Source: Fremontodendron californicum | Lineage: Eukaryota; Streptophyta; Magnoliopsida; Malvales; Malvaceae | DNA length: 64,000 bases | Assembly (NCBI GenBank): GCA_030761205.1 | Contig: JAULJL010000028.1 | Location: forward strand, 21,565,001 to 21,629,000 | Direction of reading: 5' to 3' | Shown here: in pieces, positions 1-10,979 of the stretch | Position numbering within the stretch: the stretch's first letter is position 1 | How the letters are laid out: each line of letters begins with the position of its first letter | Program-made: the position numbers and the translations under genes | The notes under the pieces: model-generated | Seen by the model: only the letters and a program-made list of their open reading frames with translations | Databases searched by the model: none | Told to the model about the DNA's origin: nothing

Positions 1-364
1 TCATGTTCCTTCTCTGACATATTCATGCAGCTTTGTTTGAATAATAGGGAAAAATGGGTGAAGAAAAGCTTTTTCCAGTTTCCATATCTAAGAGTTGGTA
101 TATATCTATAGTTTCAATGATACTGCAACTCAACAGTCAACTCTGAACTGGAACTAGAAGGCCTGGAACAGTATTTGAAGTAGTAGGGGGAGGGGGGATG
201 GCACTGCTAGCTGCATGCAATCTTACAGGAAGAAATTCCAACCACTTGTGTTTCAATGTGAGACTGTGTCTGCCTGTCTAACTGAGACCAACCATAACTG
301 ATTACTATTTATTTTCAGAGAAAGCAACAATGCTCTTTCAGTATCATCGTTAGGATGGTGTCGT
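1..364. other. Left-edge sequence, unassigned
   Basis: This stretch is less AT-rich than the DNA to its right, but I find no convincing exon, splice pair or known domain in either strand. It could be an untranslated or promoter part of a gene beyond the left edge. That is only a guess from base composition. Confidence 0.3.
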
Positions 365-809
365 TAGGGTGTAAATGAGACATTTGTATTCGTAAATTAT
401 TTGGATTTGATATAAAAAAACTCGAATTCGACTCAGTCATTTTAGAGCCGAGCTTGAGCTCGAACATCTCGAGTTATCAAACGAGCTGAATTCGAGTTTC
501 TAATACTTGACTCAAATAACTCGCGAGCCTAATCGACTTTTTATTTTTATTTTTAATATATATATATATATTTTATTTTTAATTAATATTGAAAAAAATC
601 TCAATTCAAACTCGAGTTCGAATACAAATAATCGAGTTTGAAATCGAGTATGGGAATCGAGCTTATTTTTTAATAGATAAACGAGCCTAATCGAGCAAGC
701 TCGAGCAGTTCGATTTTTATCTTGAATCGAGTTCGATTTTTAAAAATGAAATTCGATTGAGCTCGAGTTTCTTACTGCTTGAACTCGGCTCAGCTCGATT
801 ACACCCCTA
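365..809. mobile_element. hAT-type MITE, TCGAG-rich family
   Basis: The ends read TAGGGTGTAA and TTACACCCCTA, an imperfect terminal inverted repeat. The interior is a run of CTCGAG/TCGAGC words that reads similarly on both strands. A second member (17992-18369) in a FAR intron has a perfect 8-bp target duplication, which supports the hAT assignment. The flanks here (GGTGTCGT and GGTCCCAT) match poorly, so this is an older or rearranged copy. No coding capacity. Confidence 0.7.
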
Positions 810-984
810 GGTCCCATGGTGGCTATATATATATTTAGAGTATTTTTTTTTTAAAATCTTCTTTTTAAACTATAAAATATAACCCTTAACTCAATTAATT
901 ACATTTTAATTATTTTATTAATTAATAGTTTAATTCACAAACAATGGTTTTATTGAGAACGAGATTAGATACTATAGATGTGAA

Positions 985-1113
985 CCTGAACTTTTAACTC
1001 TTTTGGTTCATGCAGTCACTCTTTAAACGTGGCATCCAACAAGTTTGAAATTCGAATCTCAACATCTGCAATCCCTCATCTTATCTCAAAATGCAACCTT
1101 TTTTGTACCAAAA
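985..1113 (+). mobile_element. tRNA-derived SINE copy
   Basis: The head resembles a tRNA with A-box and B-box regions (TTGGTTCATGCAG, then GAAATTCGAATCTC), followed by a body ending near TTTGTACCAAAA. At least seven related copies lie in this window (3988, 17288, about 18450 reversed, 51362 reversed, 52115 reversed, 55322 reversed, 56238). The shared tRNA-like boxes suggest a polymerase III-derived SINE family. Confidence 0.6.
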
Positions 1114-1551
1114 TAAAATTAGATACTACATATAGAAACAATAAACTCCTCAAGCTTCATAAAACCAAAAATAGAATAAAATTGAAGATCTAAAAATCAA
1201 GAAGATGTCCTATTAAAAGAAAAAGAAGGAGATCAAACCATTATTGATCCAAAGAATTTTAAGTATCTCTAATAGATAAACATTTAGTATCAAAGAGTTA
1301 ATAAAAATTTATATAAATAGATAAAGAGTTCGTCTTTGATATGTTGTCAATGAAATTTTTTAATTTCACAAGCGATATTAATAGACTGTTACATATTCTA
1401 TTTATTTTTAAATTAATTTATAAGTTACTAATTGAACTTATAATAAGATGATTTAGTTCCTTAACCAAAAAAAAATGTGAAAACTGTATTAATAAAATGT
1501 AGAAATATATATCATATATTTCATCTAAAAGTTTTTATTGACGGTGCATTA

Positions 1552-1583
<32 letters not shown>

Positions 1584-1889
1584 ATTACTGCTAATAATTA
1601 ATAAGGCTCAACACCTAGAAACTGCTAACAATATTGTATGGATGGGACATGTTTTTCTCCTCCACGCATTTTCAGAAGTCAAACCACCATTTCAATTATT
1701 TTGTGCAAAGAAAAAAAAGGAAAATCAACATCAATTTGGGAGATATAATGATTAAAAAAAAAAAAGAAAAAAGAACAATTTAATCGTTTTTTGCAATCTT
1801 CTTCAAGCTTTCCAATTATAAGTAGGAAAATTTAAATGATCATTTTGCATGGTTGTCAATTGTAATGTAAATAACTAAACAAGGAGTAA

Positions 1890-2240
1890 GCAAATACTTT
1901 CAAGTTTTAGCTAAAACTTGAAATTAGTTTCAATTAATTAAATTAAGACTTTGAATGCAAGATTTTGTCTGGTTAATTTATGCAATCATGTAAGTGATGA
2001 TATCAACAACCATTATTAAGTTGCAATTAATTAAACTAAGATTTTGAACACAAGGCTTAGTCCGGTTAAAATTTTAACTAAAAATTTCAAAATTTAGCTA
2101 AAATTTCAAACTAATTGCAATTAATTAATTAAGACTTTGAACGCAGGGTTTAGTGCAGTTAAAATTTTATCTAAAACTAAAAATTAGTTGCAATTAATTA
2201 AACTAAGACTTTGAACGCAAGACTTAGTCCGCTTAGTTCA
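1890..2240. repeat. Four-copy local repeat around CAATTAATTAA
   Basis: A motif of about 45 bp that starts CAATTAATTAA and continues into GACTTTGAACGCAAG and a TTAGTCCGGTTA-like end occurs at 1931, 2024, 2118 and 2191. The copies are separated by AAATTTTAACTAAAA-type palindromic filler. I see no coding potential and cannot assign it to a known family. Confidence 0.6.
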
Positions 2241-3380
2241 TGTAATAACTCTTAAATGATGGTATTCAATAAATTAATTTGGTTTTAAATTTCAACACCT
2301 ATAACTCATTCCTCTATCTTTAAACTGCGTTTTAAAAAATAAAAAAAAATTTAACTAAGACTCTACGCATGACTTGCACGATTAATTAATTAAATCCAAC
2401 CGAAATAAGTTATTTGTTTCATTTAATTTTTTTATAATTAATTTGAGGGATTAAACTATTATTTTAGAATAATTAGATTTTTATTTTGTAAATGCAATTG
2501 GTTCAATTAAAACTCAATCTAGTTTTATTGGCTAAAAAAAAAGTTTCCTAGTAGCTCTTCGATCGGTCATTTTATTATGGGGTATTTAGTAGGGATGGCA
2601 AAGTAAACTTTTGCCCATGCCAAACAGTTATATATTTTTTTTTTTTTGGAAAAAGGAAATTTTAATCGAGCAAGCAAAAGAAAAGTATGGCAATATGGGT
2701 CTTAGTTGCCATATCACAACCTTCATGATTATCCATATAAATAAAATGCATACATTTTAGTATTTACTTATTTATGTGTGTATTGATAATTACATTATTA
2801 ATTTAAGAATGTTTAAAAACATAACTAATATAGTTTAGATGGTAGATAAGCTCATATTAAAGTCATTAAAATGAAAAAAAAAAACCATAAAAGTGGGATT
2901 GAGGTGGATGTGGAGATTAATCTCTCTCTACTCGCGTATATTAAAATATTAAAAACTATTTTTATATTAATATATTTTTATAATTAAATTTAAATAATAA
3001 TCCGAATCAAATCGGGTTAGATCTAAAATATTTTATTTCAGATCTAATTCAATTCAGATCGAATTTATTAGATCATACGAATAATTCGATCCTTAAACAC
3101 ATATAAAAGACAATGAGTTGAGATATGTTGGATTTTGTACCATGCTCAACATGGCTTTATAATAATAATAATAATAATTTTTATAGCACCTTTTGATTTA
3201 AAATATCTACTTCATCATTTCAATTTGCATTTGCATATATAGCTTTAATTATTTATTTAATATTCAAATATCTCACATTAATGTTAAATAAAATTATATA
3301 TATATATATATTGGAAAATATCTAACGAACTGATTCCAAACAGAAAAAGAAAAAGAATCGTCCATTGGAATAGGGTAGGG

Positions 3381-3669
3381 CAGACTTGTCCATGGCCTCG
3401 GAAGAAATTTTTTTTTGCTTGTCCAAGCCCGTTTTGGGTTGGATCTGGGTCAGCCCGTAAGTCCGTTTCACTATTTATAAAAAATTAAAAAATTATTTTT
3501 ATATTAATATATATTTTATAATCAAATTTAAATTAAAAATATTTTTTATTTAATAAATAGTAATTATGACTGAACCGTACCGACGCGAATTATAAAATAC
3601 CTTATCCAAATCTGACTACGGATCAAGCCTACCAAATTGGACGGGCTACTTGACCCGTGAACAGGTCTA
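3381..3669. mobile_element. hAT MITE, GACCTGCTCATGGG family
   Basis: The ends are CAGACTTGTCCATGG and CCCGTGAACAGGTCTA, an imperfect inverted repeat typical of this family. The flanking 8-mers GGGTAGGG (3373-3380) and GGGTAGAG (3670-3677) match at 7 of 8 positions, which fits a hAT target duplication. The interior is AT-rich and non-coding. At least six copies in this window keep a readable target duplication. Confidence 0.8.
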
Positions 3670-3987
3670 GGGTAGAGATACTGTGGTACCTTTTAGAGGC
3701 TGCTTTTTTTTTTTTTTACATTCCTACGACTAAATAGGGAGAAACTCTAATCAGTTGTTAGGGCAAAACAAAAAACAAAAATCCCCCCATGCTTTACTAA
3801 TGTAATATCATTGTCTTGTCTCATTGAATGCTTATAGCATGAAACATTAACTAATATATCCATGTTATTTAATTACTAATATAATTTTAGTATATTTATA
3901 TGATATTTGATTCAATGATTAATGTATAATTTATATGAAGAATAATATTCGAATCCGCCCTTTTTCGATAATAAAAAAAAGTTTTAG

Positions 3988-4124
3988 AGTATGGAGTTTA
4001 ACTCAGTTGTTTTATGCAGTCACCTTTAAGAAATGATATCCAGCAAGTTTGGAGTTTGAATTCTAACATCTGCAATTCATTATTCTATTCTCAGACTATG
4101 ACCTCTTTTGTATATAAAAAAATT
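3988..4124 (+). mobile_element. tRNA-derived SINE copy, interrupted downstream by a MITE
   Basis: Same family as 985-1113: GAGTTTAACTCAGTTG, then TGCAGTCACC, a B-box-like GAGTTTGAATTC, and a 3' end TTTTGTATATAAAAAAA. A hAT MITE starts 13 bases beyond the tail, so the SINE was there before or beside the MITE target. Confidence 0.6.
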
Positions 4125-4137
4125 CACCCACACCAAG

Positions 4138-4389
4138 TAGACCTGCTCATGGGTCGGGTCGCTGTTCGAATTTTTTTCCCTTACCTAAGCACGGCCCTGA
4201 GCGGGCCCGAGTCGGCCCAATTTATTGTTCACAAGTATTAATTTAAAATTTTTTTATATTAATATTAATATATTTTTATAATTAAATTTTAATAAATTTT
4301 TTTTTTATTAGTTAACAATGATCCGGACCAACTCGAGCCGATCTAATATGGACTGGGCCAAACGAACTGCTCGACCATGAGCAGATGTA
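4138..4389. mobile_element. hAT MITE with perfect 8-bp target duplication
   Basis: The element begins TAGACCTGCTCATGG and ends CCATGAGCAGATGTA. It is flanked by the perfect 8-bp direct repeat ACACCAAG at 4130-4137 and 4390-4397. At 252 bp and without coding capacity it is a non-autonomous hAT derivative and one of the clearest copies in the window. Confidence 0.9.
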
Positions 4390-5300
4390 ACACCAAGCAA
4401 GTATTCACTAAAAAAGTAAAATAAATATGATCTTAGAAATTTTTTTCTAGTAAAATATGATCTCACATCATTAACCTTTGAGATCATTTGCAAGAAAAAT
4501 TGCCAAGGTGCTTAATTAGTTTTTTTTTTGGGCCAGTAATTAGTTTTTTTTTTTTTTTCAATTAATGTGATTTGAAACATTTTACCTTGACTTACAAAAT
4601 TATTGTAGATTTATGCACTTTTTTTTTTCCTTTCTGTAAATAATGTTAGAGGAAGAACAAAATAGAAACAAAATGAAGATGAGGAAAGCCAAGAAGAAAC
4701 AAACTTCTTTAGTCGAGAATATTAGAATATATTCCAAGGCATTCGATTAGGGTAAATATGAAAAACATGCAAAAGGAAGTATTTATTAAATGGTATAATG
4801 AATAAAAATTATTTGAAGAAGAGAAATGAATAATTAAAAATTATTATAAAAGATATTGTAAAAACAAAATTACCCTTAATGAAATTTTTTTTTCTCTTTT
4901 TTAAGGAAATATTACTTTTTAAAAATTTTAATTGAAAATAAATTTAAAAAATAAAATATTTAAATATATATTTTTTTAAATTTAAAAAAATTTAAAAAAA
5001 TAAAGAAAAATTAATTTTAAGCATATTAATTTTATTTTTAAAATTTTTTTAATTAAAAAAGTAAATAAAAAATTTAAAAATTTATTTTTAAAATTAAAAA
5101 AAAATTATTTTCAGAATATTTATTTTTTAATTAAAAAATAAATTAAAAAAAATGAGAAATTTTTTTTATCAAAGATAATTTTATCTTAGAGTGCATGTCT
5201 TTTATATAAACCCCATTCGATTATCTCGTGGATAGCTATATGCGACAGGCTACCTACAAAAGACAAGCTTTTCTGTCAAGAGGAATAGAGATTGATGCAA
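4390..5300. other. AT-rich spacer
   Basis: Mostly A/T runs. From about 4749 (GGTAAATATGAAAAACATGC) to about 4880 it resembles one terminal arm of the long inverted-repeat element at 7383-7917, so it is probably a truncated copy. Nothing coding is visible. Confidence 0.5.
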
Positions 5301-6547
5301 ATTTTTTTTTTTTTTGGGTGCTAAATCTGATGTTTATTAAAAGATGTGAAGTTTGTCTGTATCCAACAAAGTCCAAACAGGAATACAGAGTTTACACCTC
5401 ACTATGCCTAAACACCAGAAAAACATATTTTCAAACCGCAGCAATACCCAGCAATACTCAGGAAACATAATAATTCCATTTGCTTCCCTATAAATCTTCG
5501 ACCATCTGATGATTTTGATTTTTGCTGACATTACATCAATAGCTTCCAACATAGTCCATAATTTCCATGGCCGTTTCTTTTTATCCTTGCACCAAGTTAA
5601 GGCTATGATGGAGTTTGACTCAATTATCAACCCAGCCTTTCCAACATATCTTTGACTGTACAAAAATCTCAAGGGCAATTTTTATTGCCCTTAATTCAGC
5701 CTCATTAGAATCACACACTCCCACTGGACAGGAAAAGACAGCAACTATATTACTACTAAGATCTCTCAAGACCACCCCCATAACCCGCAGGCCCCGGCTT
5801 ACCTTTCATCGAACCATCTGTATTAAACTTCATGAATCCAGTCTCCAATAGAGATTCCAAAATATTAGTTTGATCCTTAGAGGCTTTAATCCATGAAAAG
5901 GCTCTAAGCTTTACCAGAAACATTAATTCCTCAACTTTTGGCAATTTTATTCTCAAAAACACGTTCATTCGGATCAACCATACTGACCATAACGTAGCCG
6001 TCCATGCAGCTAACCACCAAAATTGCACTGCACCTACTAAAGGAGAATCCGAACAGAAAAGAACCATACCTGCTAGAGACGACGGAGCAGCCCATTTAAC
6101 CTTCCACCATTGCAAGAATTCACACCAAAATTTAACGATCCATGGGCATCTATATAAAACATGAGATGCCTCTTCACCCTCAATGTTGCACCATGGACAC
6201 AGCCTCTGTGATACTGGAATGGGCAGGCCTCTGTTAAACCCGACATTTTCTTACATTTCCACACTAGGTTCCACTTCAATTCATTCGGCTCCTCTAGTTG
6301 TTTTTCCATTAAAGCCGACATTTTCTTAATAGAGAATAGCCAAATCGATCATACTCCCAAATAATTCTATCTTTCTTTGCGACGTCCAGACAAATCCCCT
6401 ACAGATGACTTTTAATCTCCATAATCCATACTTTCTCTCTATCTAACAGCGACCTTGTGAGTAAGCCCTCCCAGTTTAGCTGACAAACTTATTCTATACT
6501 GCATACTCCGCCACTTTAGCCTGTTTATCTTTCGTCAAACGAAATCT
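5301..6547 (-). pseudogene. Degenerate LINE (L1-type) 3' part: zf-RVT and RNase H
   Basis: On the minus strand, broken frames give the end of a plant non-LTR retrotransposon polyprotein. First comes a linker and the reverse-transcriptase zinc-binding region (frames around 6321-6073 and 6115-5756, with WNLVWKCK then CPW-like pieces). An RNase H fold follows, with FNTDGS, NEAELRAI and ESNS-type acidic motifs carried through to about 5460. The parts lie in different frames, with a shift near 5756 after PAGYGGG, so no protein can be made. The minus-strand 3' end runs into an A-tract (T-run at about 5301-5313), as expected of a 5'-truncated LINE copy. The upstream part is missing and the left end meets a TIR element at 6548. 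Confidence 0.75.
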
Positions 6548-6896
6548 TCTGCCCTCATTTCCCTGCCCCTATCCGTGCCCCCACTCTCGTAACGAGCAGC
6601 GTATTCATTTTTTCGGTGTTGCTTTCTTACTCGTTTGTTTTCAATTGTTTAACGGAGGCTACAAAATGCAAATACCACCGATTGAGATTTTACCGGTTGA
6701 TCGAATAGGTGAATTCCACGACACCATCTCTTTTATTTGCATCATCTTTGTATCGTTTTTTTTTTCAAGCGAATTTTTTTTATTAGATAAAGAATCGGAA
6801 CAAACATTAAAAATGAACAAATACGAAGAGAAAAAAAAAATGCGCGGCTCGTTGCGAGAGTAGGGGCACGGGTAGATGCAGGGAAATGAGAGCAGA
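6548..6896. mobile_element. Non-autonomous TIR element between two LINE relics
   Basis: Outer arms at 6548-6605 and 6838-6896 are imperfect inverted repeats of about 58 bp. The left begins TCTGCCCTCATTTCCCTGC and the right ends GCAGGGAAATGAGAGCAGA; each contains a CTCTCGTAACGAGC-like core. Weaker inverted similarity (TTCTTACTCGTTTG against CAAATACGAAGAG) continues inward. Such long arms recall Mutator-like elements, but I could not find a 9-bp target duplication. Short frames inside are not gene-like. Confidence 0.6.
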
Positions 6897-7378
6897 GAAT
6901 TTGGATTCATACTCTGCTAGGCAGAACAAGAAACTCATGCACACTTATTCTTTGAATGCAGCTACTCAAGGACAATTTGAAAGGAGATATTACAGCTTTG
7001 TCAATTGCACAGAGGAGCGTACAGTTGGGAGAACGAACTCTCTTGGGCTACTAGGAACTTAAAAGGGCAGATCACTACTCACTACAACATTGAAACAATT
7101 ATCTACCATATACGGAGAGAAAGAAATAATCGAGTCCACGGTAATCCACAGCAGAGTCTCCAACAACTCCTTGGTAAGATCAAGAAGGAAATTGGATTGA
7201 GACTGGCAGGATTAAAGGAATTAAAAAATGATTATGTAAATAGCTCACTTTGTACAATTTGGGACTTTAGAAACTCTATTATTTATGCTTGATTCATTCT
7301 TTTGTTAAATCTCTAGCTTGTTAGCTAGTATAGTAATGATGTAGCTGTTCTTACTACTTCCTTGGATAAATAAATCAT
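6897..7378 (+). pseudogene. LINE 3' fragment, zinc-binding C-terminus
   Basis: The plus strand encodes a zf-RVT-like end: CRAEQETHAHLFFEC with Cys/His spacing (about 6918-6962), then an in-frame stop, and from 7005 an open frame to the TGA at 7290-7292 containing IIYHIRRERNNRVHG. This matches the tail of plant L1-type polyproteins. The 3' flank ends GATAAATAAATC. It is a 5'-truncated copy facing away from the minus-strand LINE relic at 5301-6547. Confidence 0.65.
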
Positions 7379-7382
7379 CGAG

Positions 7383-7917
7383 TAAATTTGAAAAACATAC
7401 CATCAACAATACAATAATTATTAAAGGGTAGAATAAGTAAGAATTATTTGAAAAAGAGAAATGAAAAAATCAAAAATTATTAGGAAGAAAATTGTAAAGA
7501 CAAAATTACCCTTTAACATTTTCCTCTTATTTTTTAATTTACTTTTTTAATTAAAAAAATAATTTTTTCTTAAAATAAATATTTTAATTTAAAAAAATAA
7601 ATATTTTTATTTTATTTTTTTAATTAAATTTTTTTTAAAAATAATAAATAATAAAAATAATATTTCTAAAATAATATTTTTTAATTTTTTTTAATTTTAA
7701 AAAATTAAATATTTAATTTTTAATTAAAATGTTTAAAAAACAATATTTCTTGAATGAGAGAATAAAGGAAAATGAGTTTTTTCATTAAGATCAAATTTGT
7801 GTTTACAATATCTTTCCTAACAATTTTTAACTTTTTAATTTTTCAAATAATTCTTATTTATTAGACTATTTAACAATTATGTCACTATTAAAAACATGCT
7901 TTTTAGATTTACCCTAA
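7383..7917. mobile_element. MITE-like element with long terminal inverted repeats
   Basis: The left arm starts GTAAATTTGAAAAACAT and runs through AAGAATTATTTGAAAAAGAG to AAAATTGTAAAGACAAAATT (about 7383-7510). The right arm (about 7790-7917) is its reverse complement at reduced identity, ending ATGCTTTTTAGATTTACC. The core is nearly pure A/T. It has no coding capacity. A partial relative lies near 4749. Confidence 0.6.
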
Positions 7918-8634
7918 ATCATTGCTTATCAAAAAAAAAAAAAATGTTAGAATATAATCGGCATAAAGTACTATATTATTAATACAAAGAGAGCAACAAG
8001 ACAAATATTGCACGGAACTGTAAATATTCACAGGAAAGGTAGGTCAGCTCCAACCATCAATACCCCCTTTGTTTCCGAGGTTATAGCAATTAGATACGAT
8101 AATTCGTATATTTCAATTGTATTTGTATTAATTTTTTATGTTATAATTATATTTATATAAATTTTAATATGTTAGTATTTAAATTTTAATATTTTTTTGT
8201 CCTATCATTTAATAATATCGTATTAAAAATTGTTAGGTCTTATTTGACGGCTCTTCACATGCATTTCTTACATGTAACGTCGTTTTTGTAGGTCACCTCC
8301 TCACCCAAAAGTTTTAATTCAAAGAAAAATAAAAATATATATTTTTACATACAAAGACCGATTAGGTTTTGAACATAAAACTCTCATTCTCCTTTAAGAT
8401 TTACTATAGGCTAATTTTGGCGTAATAATTTTAAAATCTGAATCTGAAGTTCCAACAGCTAGGGTATTTTCAGGAATTAAATAACGAAGTATATTTTCTT
8501 ACTCATATATTTTTATAATGGTATATAGTAATATATGGGGGCGGCAACCCCATGAAATTCCCAACCACTTGCGTGTACTCCAACCCCCCATAATTTTATC
8601 TCTCTCTATCGTTCTCCCCTTGGGAGTTTGGGAC
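7918..8634. other. Upstream region of the FAR gene
   Basis: AT-rich spacer with a degenerate fragment resembling the GATAATTCGTG repeat family near 8090-8230. The last 120 bp before the TATA box are C/T-rich (CTCTCTCTATC). No gene is visible. Confidence 0.5.
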
Positions 8635-8643
8635 TATATAAGG
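8635..8643 (+). promoter_or_regulatory. TATA box of the FAR gene
   Basis: TATATAAGG lies 129 bp upstream of the FAR start codon, so transcription would start near 8665-8675 with a leader of about 100 nt. It is the only good TATA element close to the gene on this strand. Confidence 0.65.
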
Positions 8644-8771
8644 AGAACGCCATTAGATTTCCTTTGAAGCTTAAAGCTTAAAGCAATTGTGTGTTAATTT
8701 AGCTTCACTTAAAGCACTATATTGTCTCATTCTTTCTTGGGTTCTTTCGTTTGTCTCTTGCTATCGTTTCA

Positions 8772-10936
8772 ATGGAGTTTGGAAGTGCTCTTCAGTTTCT
8801 TGATAACAAGTCCATTTTAGTCACTGGTGGCACTGGGTTTTTGGCAAAGAGTAAGAATATATATGATCATCTATCTTTTTGCTGTTCTAGATCGATCTCA
8901 AGTAAGGCATATTTTTCACGATGAATTTGCTTTGAATGCAGTTTTTGTGGAGAAAATACTAAGAGTTCAACCCAATGTGAAGAAGTTATATCTTCTTTTA
9001 AGAGCAGCAGATCATAAATCTGCCATACACCGTTTGCACAATGAGGTATAGATATATATGGCTCTTGTCATTGCAATCCTTTATGATTGATTCTCTTTTT
9101 TGACTTTCCAAAACTTCCTTTTCCCTTCTTTCTTTTCTGCTTCTTTTGGTGCCCTTTCCTTCTTTTAGCTGATAAGCTCTTTTTTTTTTTTTTTGTATGA
9201 ATAGCTTATCAGTTAAATTTGTTTGTTATTTAAGTATTCGAATACGGATATGTGATACGATCTTTCAAATATATAAAAAAAGTTAAATATATCCTAATCT
9301 GATATATACTGTATCCGACACTCGCCATCAAATCCAAATAACATAGCATACGCTGAATCATTGCTTTTGTTTATGTTTTTGAGTCTTTCCTTTGTTTAAC
9401 TTTTGCAAGCAAGAGATCTATTAAAACTTAGAGCTGCACCATTCTGTTTTCTTTTGGGTTTTTTTTTTCTTTTTTTCATGTAGTTTTATGCAAAAATTAT
9501 GTTGATGAGAGTATCTGCCATTTCTTTTACAGATCATAGGGAAGGAGCTGTTCAAAGTTCTGAAAGAAAAATGTGGGAAAAATTTCAATTCATTTATATC
9601 AGAAAAAATTACTCTTATCCCTGGAGATATCTCCCAAGAGGATTTGGGTGTGAAAGACTCTAATTTGGTAGAAGAAATGTGGAAGGAAGTGGATGTTGTG
9701 GTTAACCTTGCTGCAACAACCAACTTTGATGAAAGGTACTATATATAATTAATTAATAATAAACAAAAATTTCCCAATAATAATTTAAATAAAACAGTAA
9801 TATATATATATATATAAATTTGAGGGTATTTTTTTTTTCATGTAGATATGATGTGTCACTTGGCCTCAACACATTTGGAGCTAAATTTGTTGCAAACTTT
9901 GCCAAGAAATGTATCAAACTAAAAGTGTTGGTTCATGTATCAACAGGTTGGTGAAGACATTCATTTTTCTCTTCCTAATTTTCCAACCAAATATATTTTA
10001 TTTAATGTATGAATTCGTTTTTTATATATTGACAGTGAAATTTTTAATTTTATTTTTTAATATATCCTAAAGAGTATATATCACTTTATTAATTTCATTT
10101 GTGAAGTCTAATACTCCATAAATGATGTATTTATCACATGCAAAATAGAAGTGTTGAATATTTATAAAAAAAAATGATTTTTTTATTAAATTAAAAAAAA
10201 AAATTGATGTGAAAAAGTTAATTATATATAATATTATGTGTATGTTTTTATATGTATAATAGTAAACACATGTGTTTGGATTTAATGTTTACTAATATAA
10301 TTAATACTAAAAATATTTTTGGTGTTTTTACAGCTTATGTGTCAGGGGAAAGGTCAGGACTTATATTAGAAAATTCATACAGCATTGGAGAAACACTTAA
10401 TGGTGTGTCTGGCTTAGACATTAATGTTGAGAAGAAAATTATTGAGGAAAAATTGAATGAACTAAGATTGCAAGGAGCTTCAGAGAAAGAAATTACTCGA
10501 GCCATGAAAGATTTGGGCATTGAGAGGTTCGTCAAAGTCTAATCCTTTCATCTTTAAATAATATATCATTTTCAACACAGTCGCATAATTTGTTGATAAG
10601 ACGTAGCTTTGCTCATGAGTCTAATGAGTCAAATCGGGTCGCGATCTGAATTTTTTTTTATTTTTTTATTTAATTTTGATTTGTCGATCTGTTTTATTAT
10701 TTAAATAATATTAAAAAATTAAATTTTATTTATTTTTATAATTAAATTTAAATAAAAAATAAATTTTTATTATATAAACAGTGATTCGGATCAGGTCGAT
10801 CCGAAATAAAAAAAAAAATTTATTCAAACTCGACCTAATACGAATCAAGTGAGTCGGCCGAGTGAATTATCCGACCTTTAACAAGTCTAGTAAAGTGTTA
10901 ACACAATTCTTTCATTTAAAACTTACGATTTTTCTT

Positions 10937-10979
<43 letters not shown>

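Larger units (their letters stand above)
810..3380. other. AT-rich spacer with degenerate repeats
   Basis: Apart from the SINE and the four-copy repeat listed separately, this stretch holds poly(A/T) and TA tracts (for example near 1560-1581), a truncated element beginning AGGGATGGCAAAG near 2589, and an old fragment resembling the GACCTG MITE family near 2990-3110. The short open frames here begin or end in homopolymers and show no conserved domain. I see no gene. Confidence 0.6.

Noticed and set aside
985..1113. A functional tRNA gene
   Set aside because: Only A- and B-box-like stretches remain; no cloverleaf or CCA-proximal stem pairs well, and the unit recurs as a SINE.
5228..5470. Plus-strand frame of 80 codons
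   Set aside because: Runs antisense over the 3' end and A-tract of the minus-strand LINE relic.
10252..10542. A separate small gene starting at 10252
   Set aside because: Only 10334-10526 is coding: it is FAR exon 5, and the ends of this frame lie in the flanking introns.
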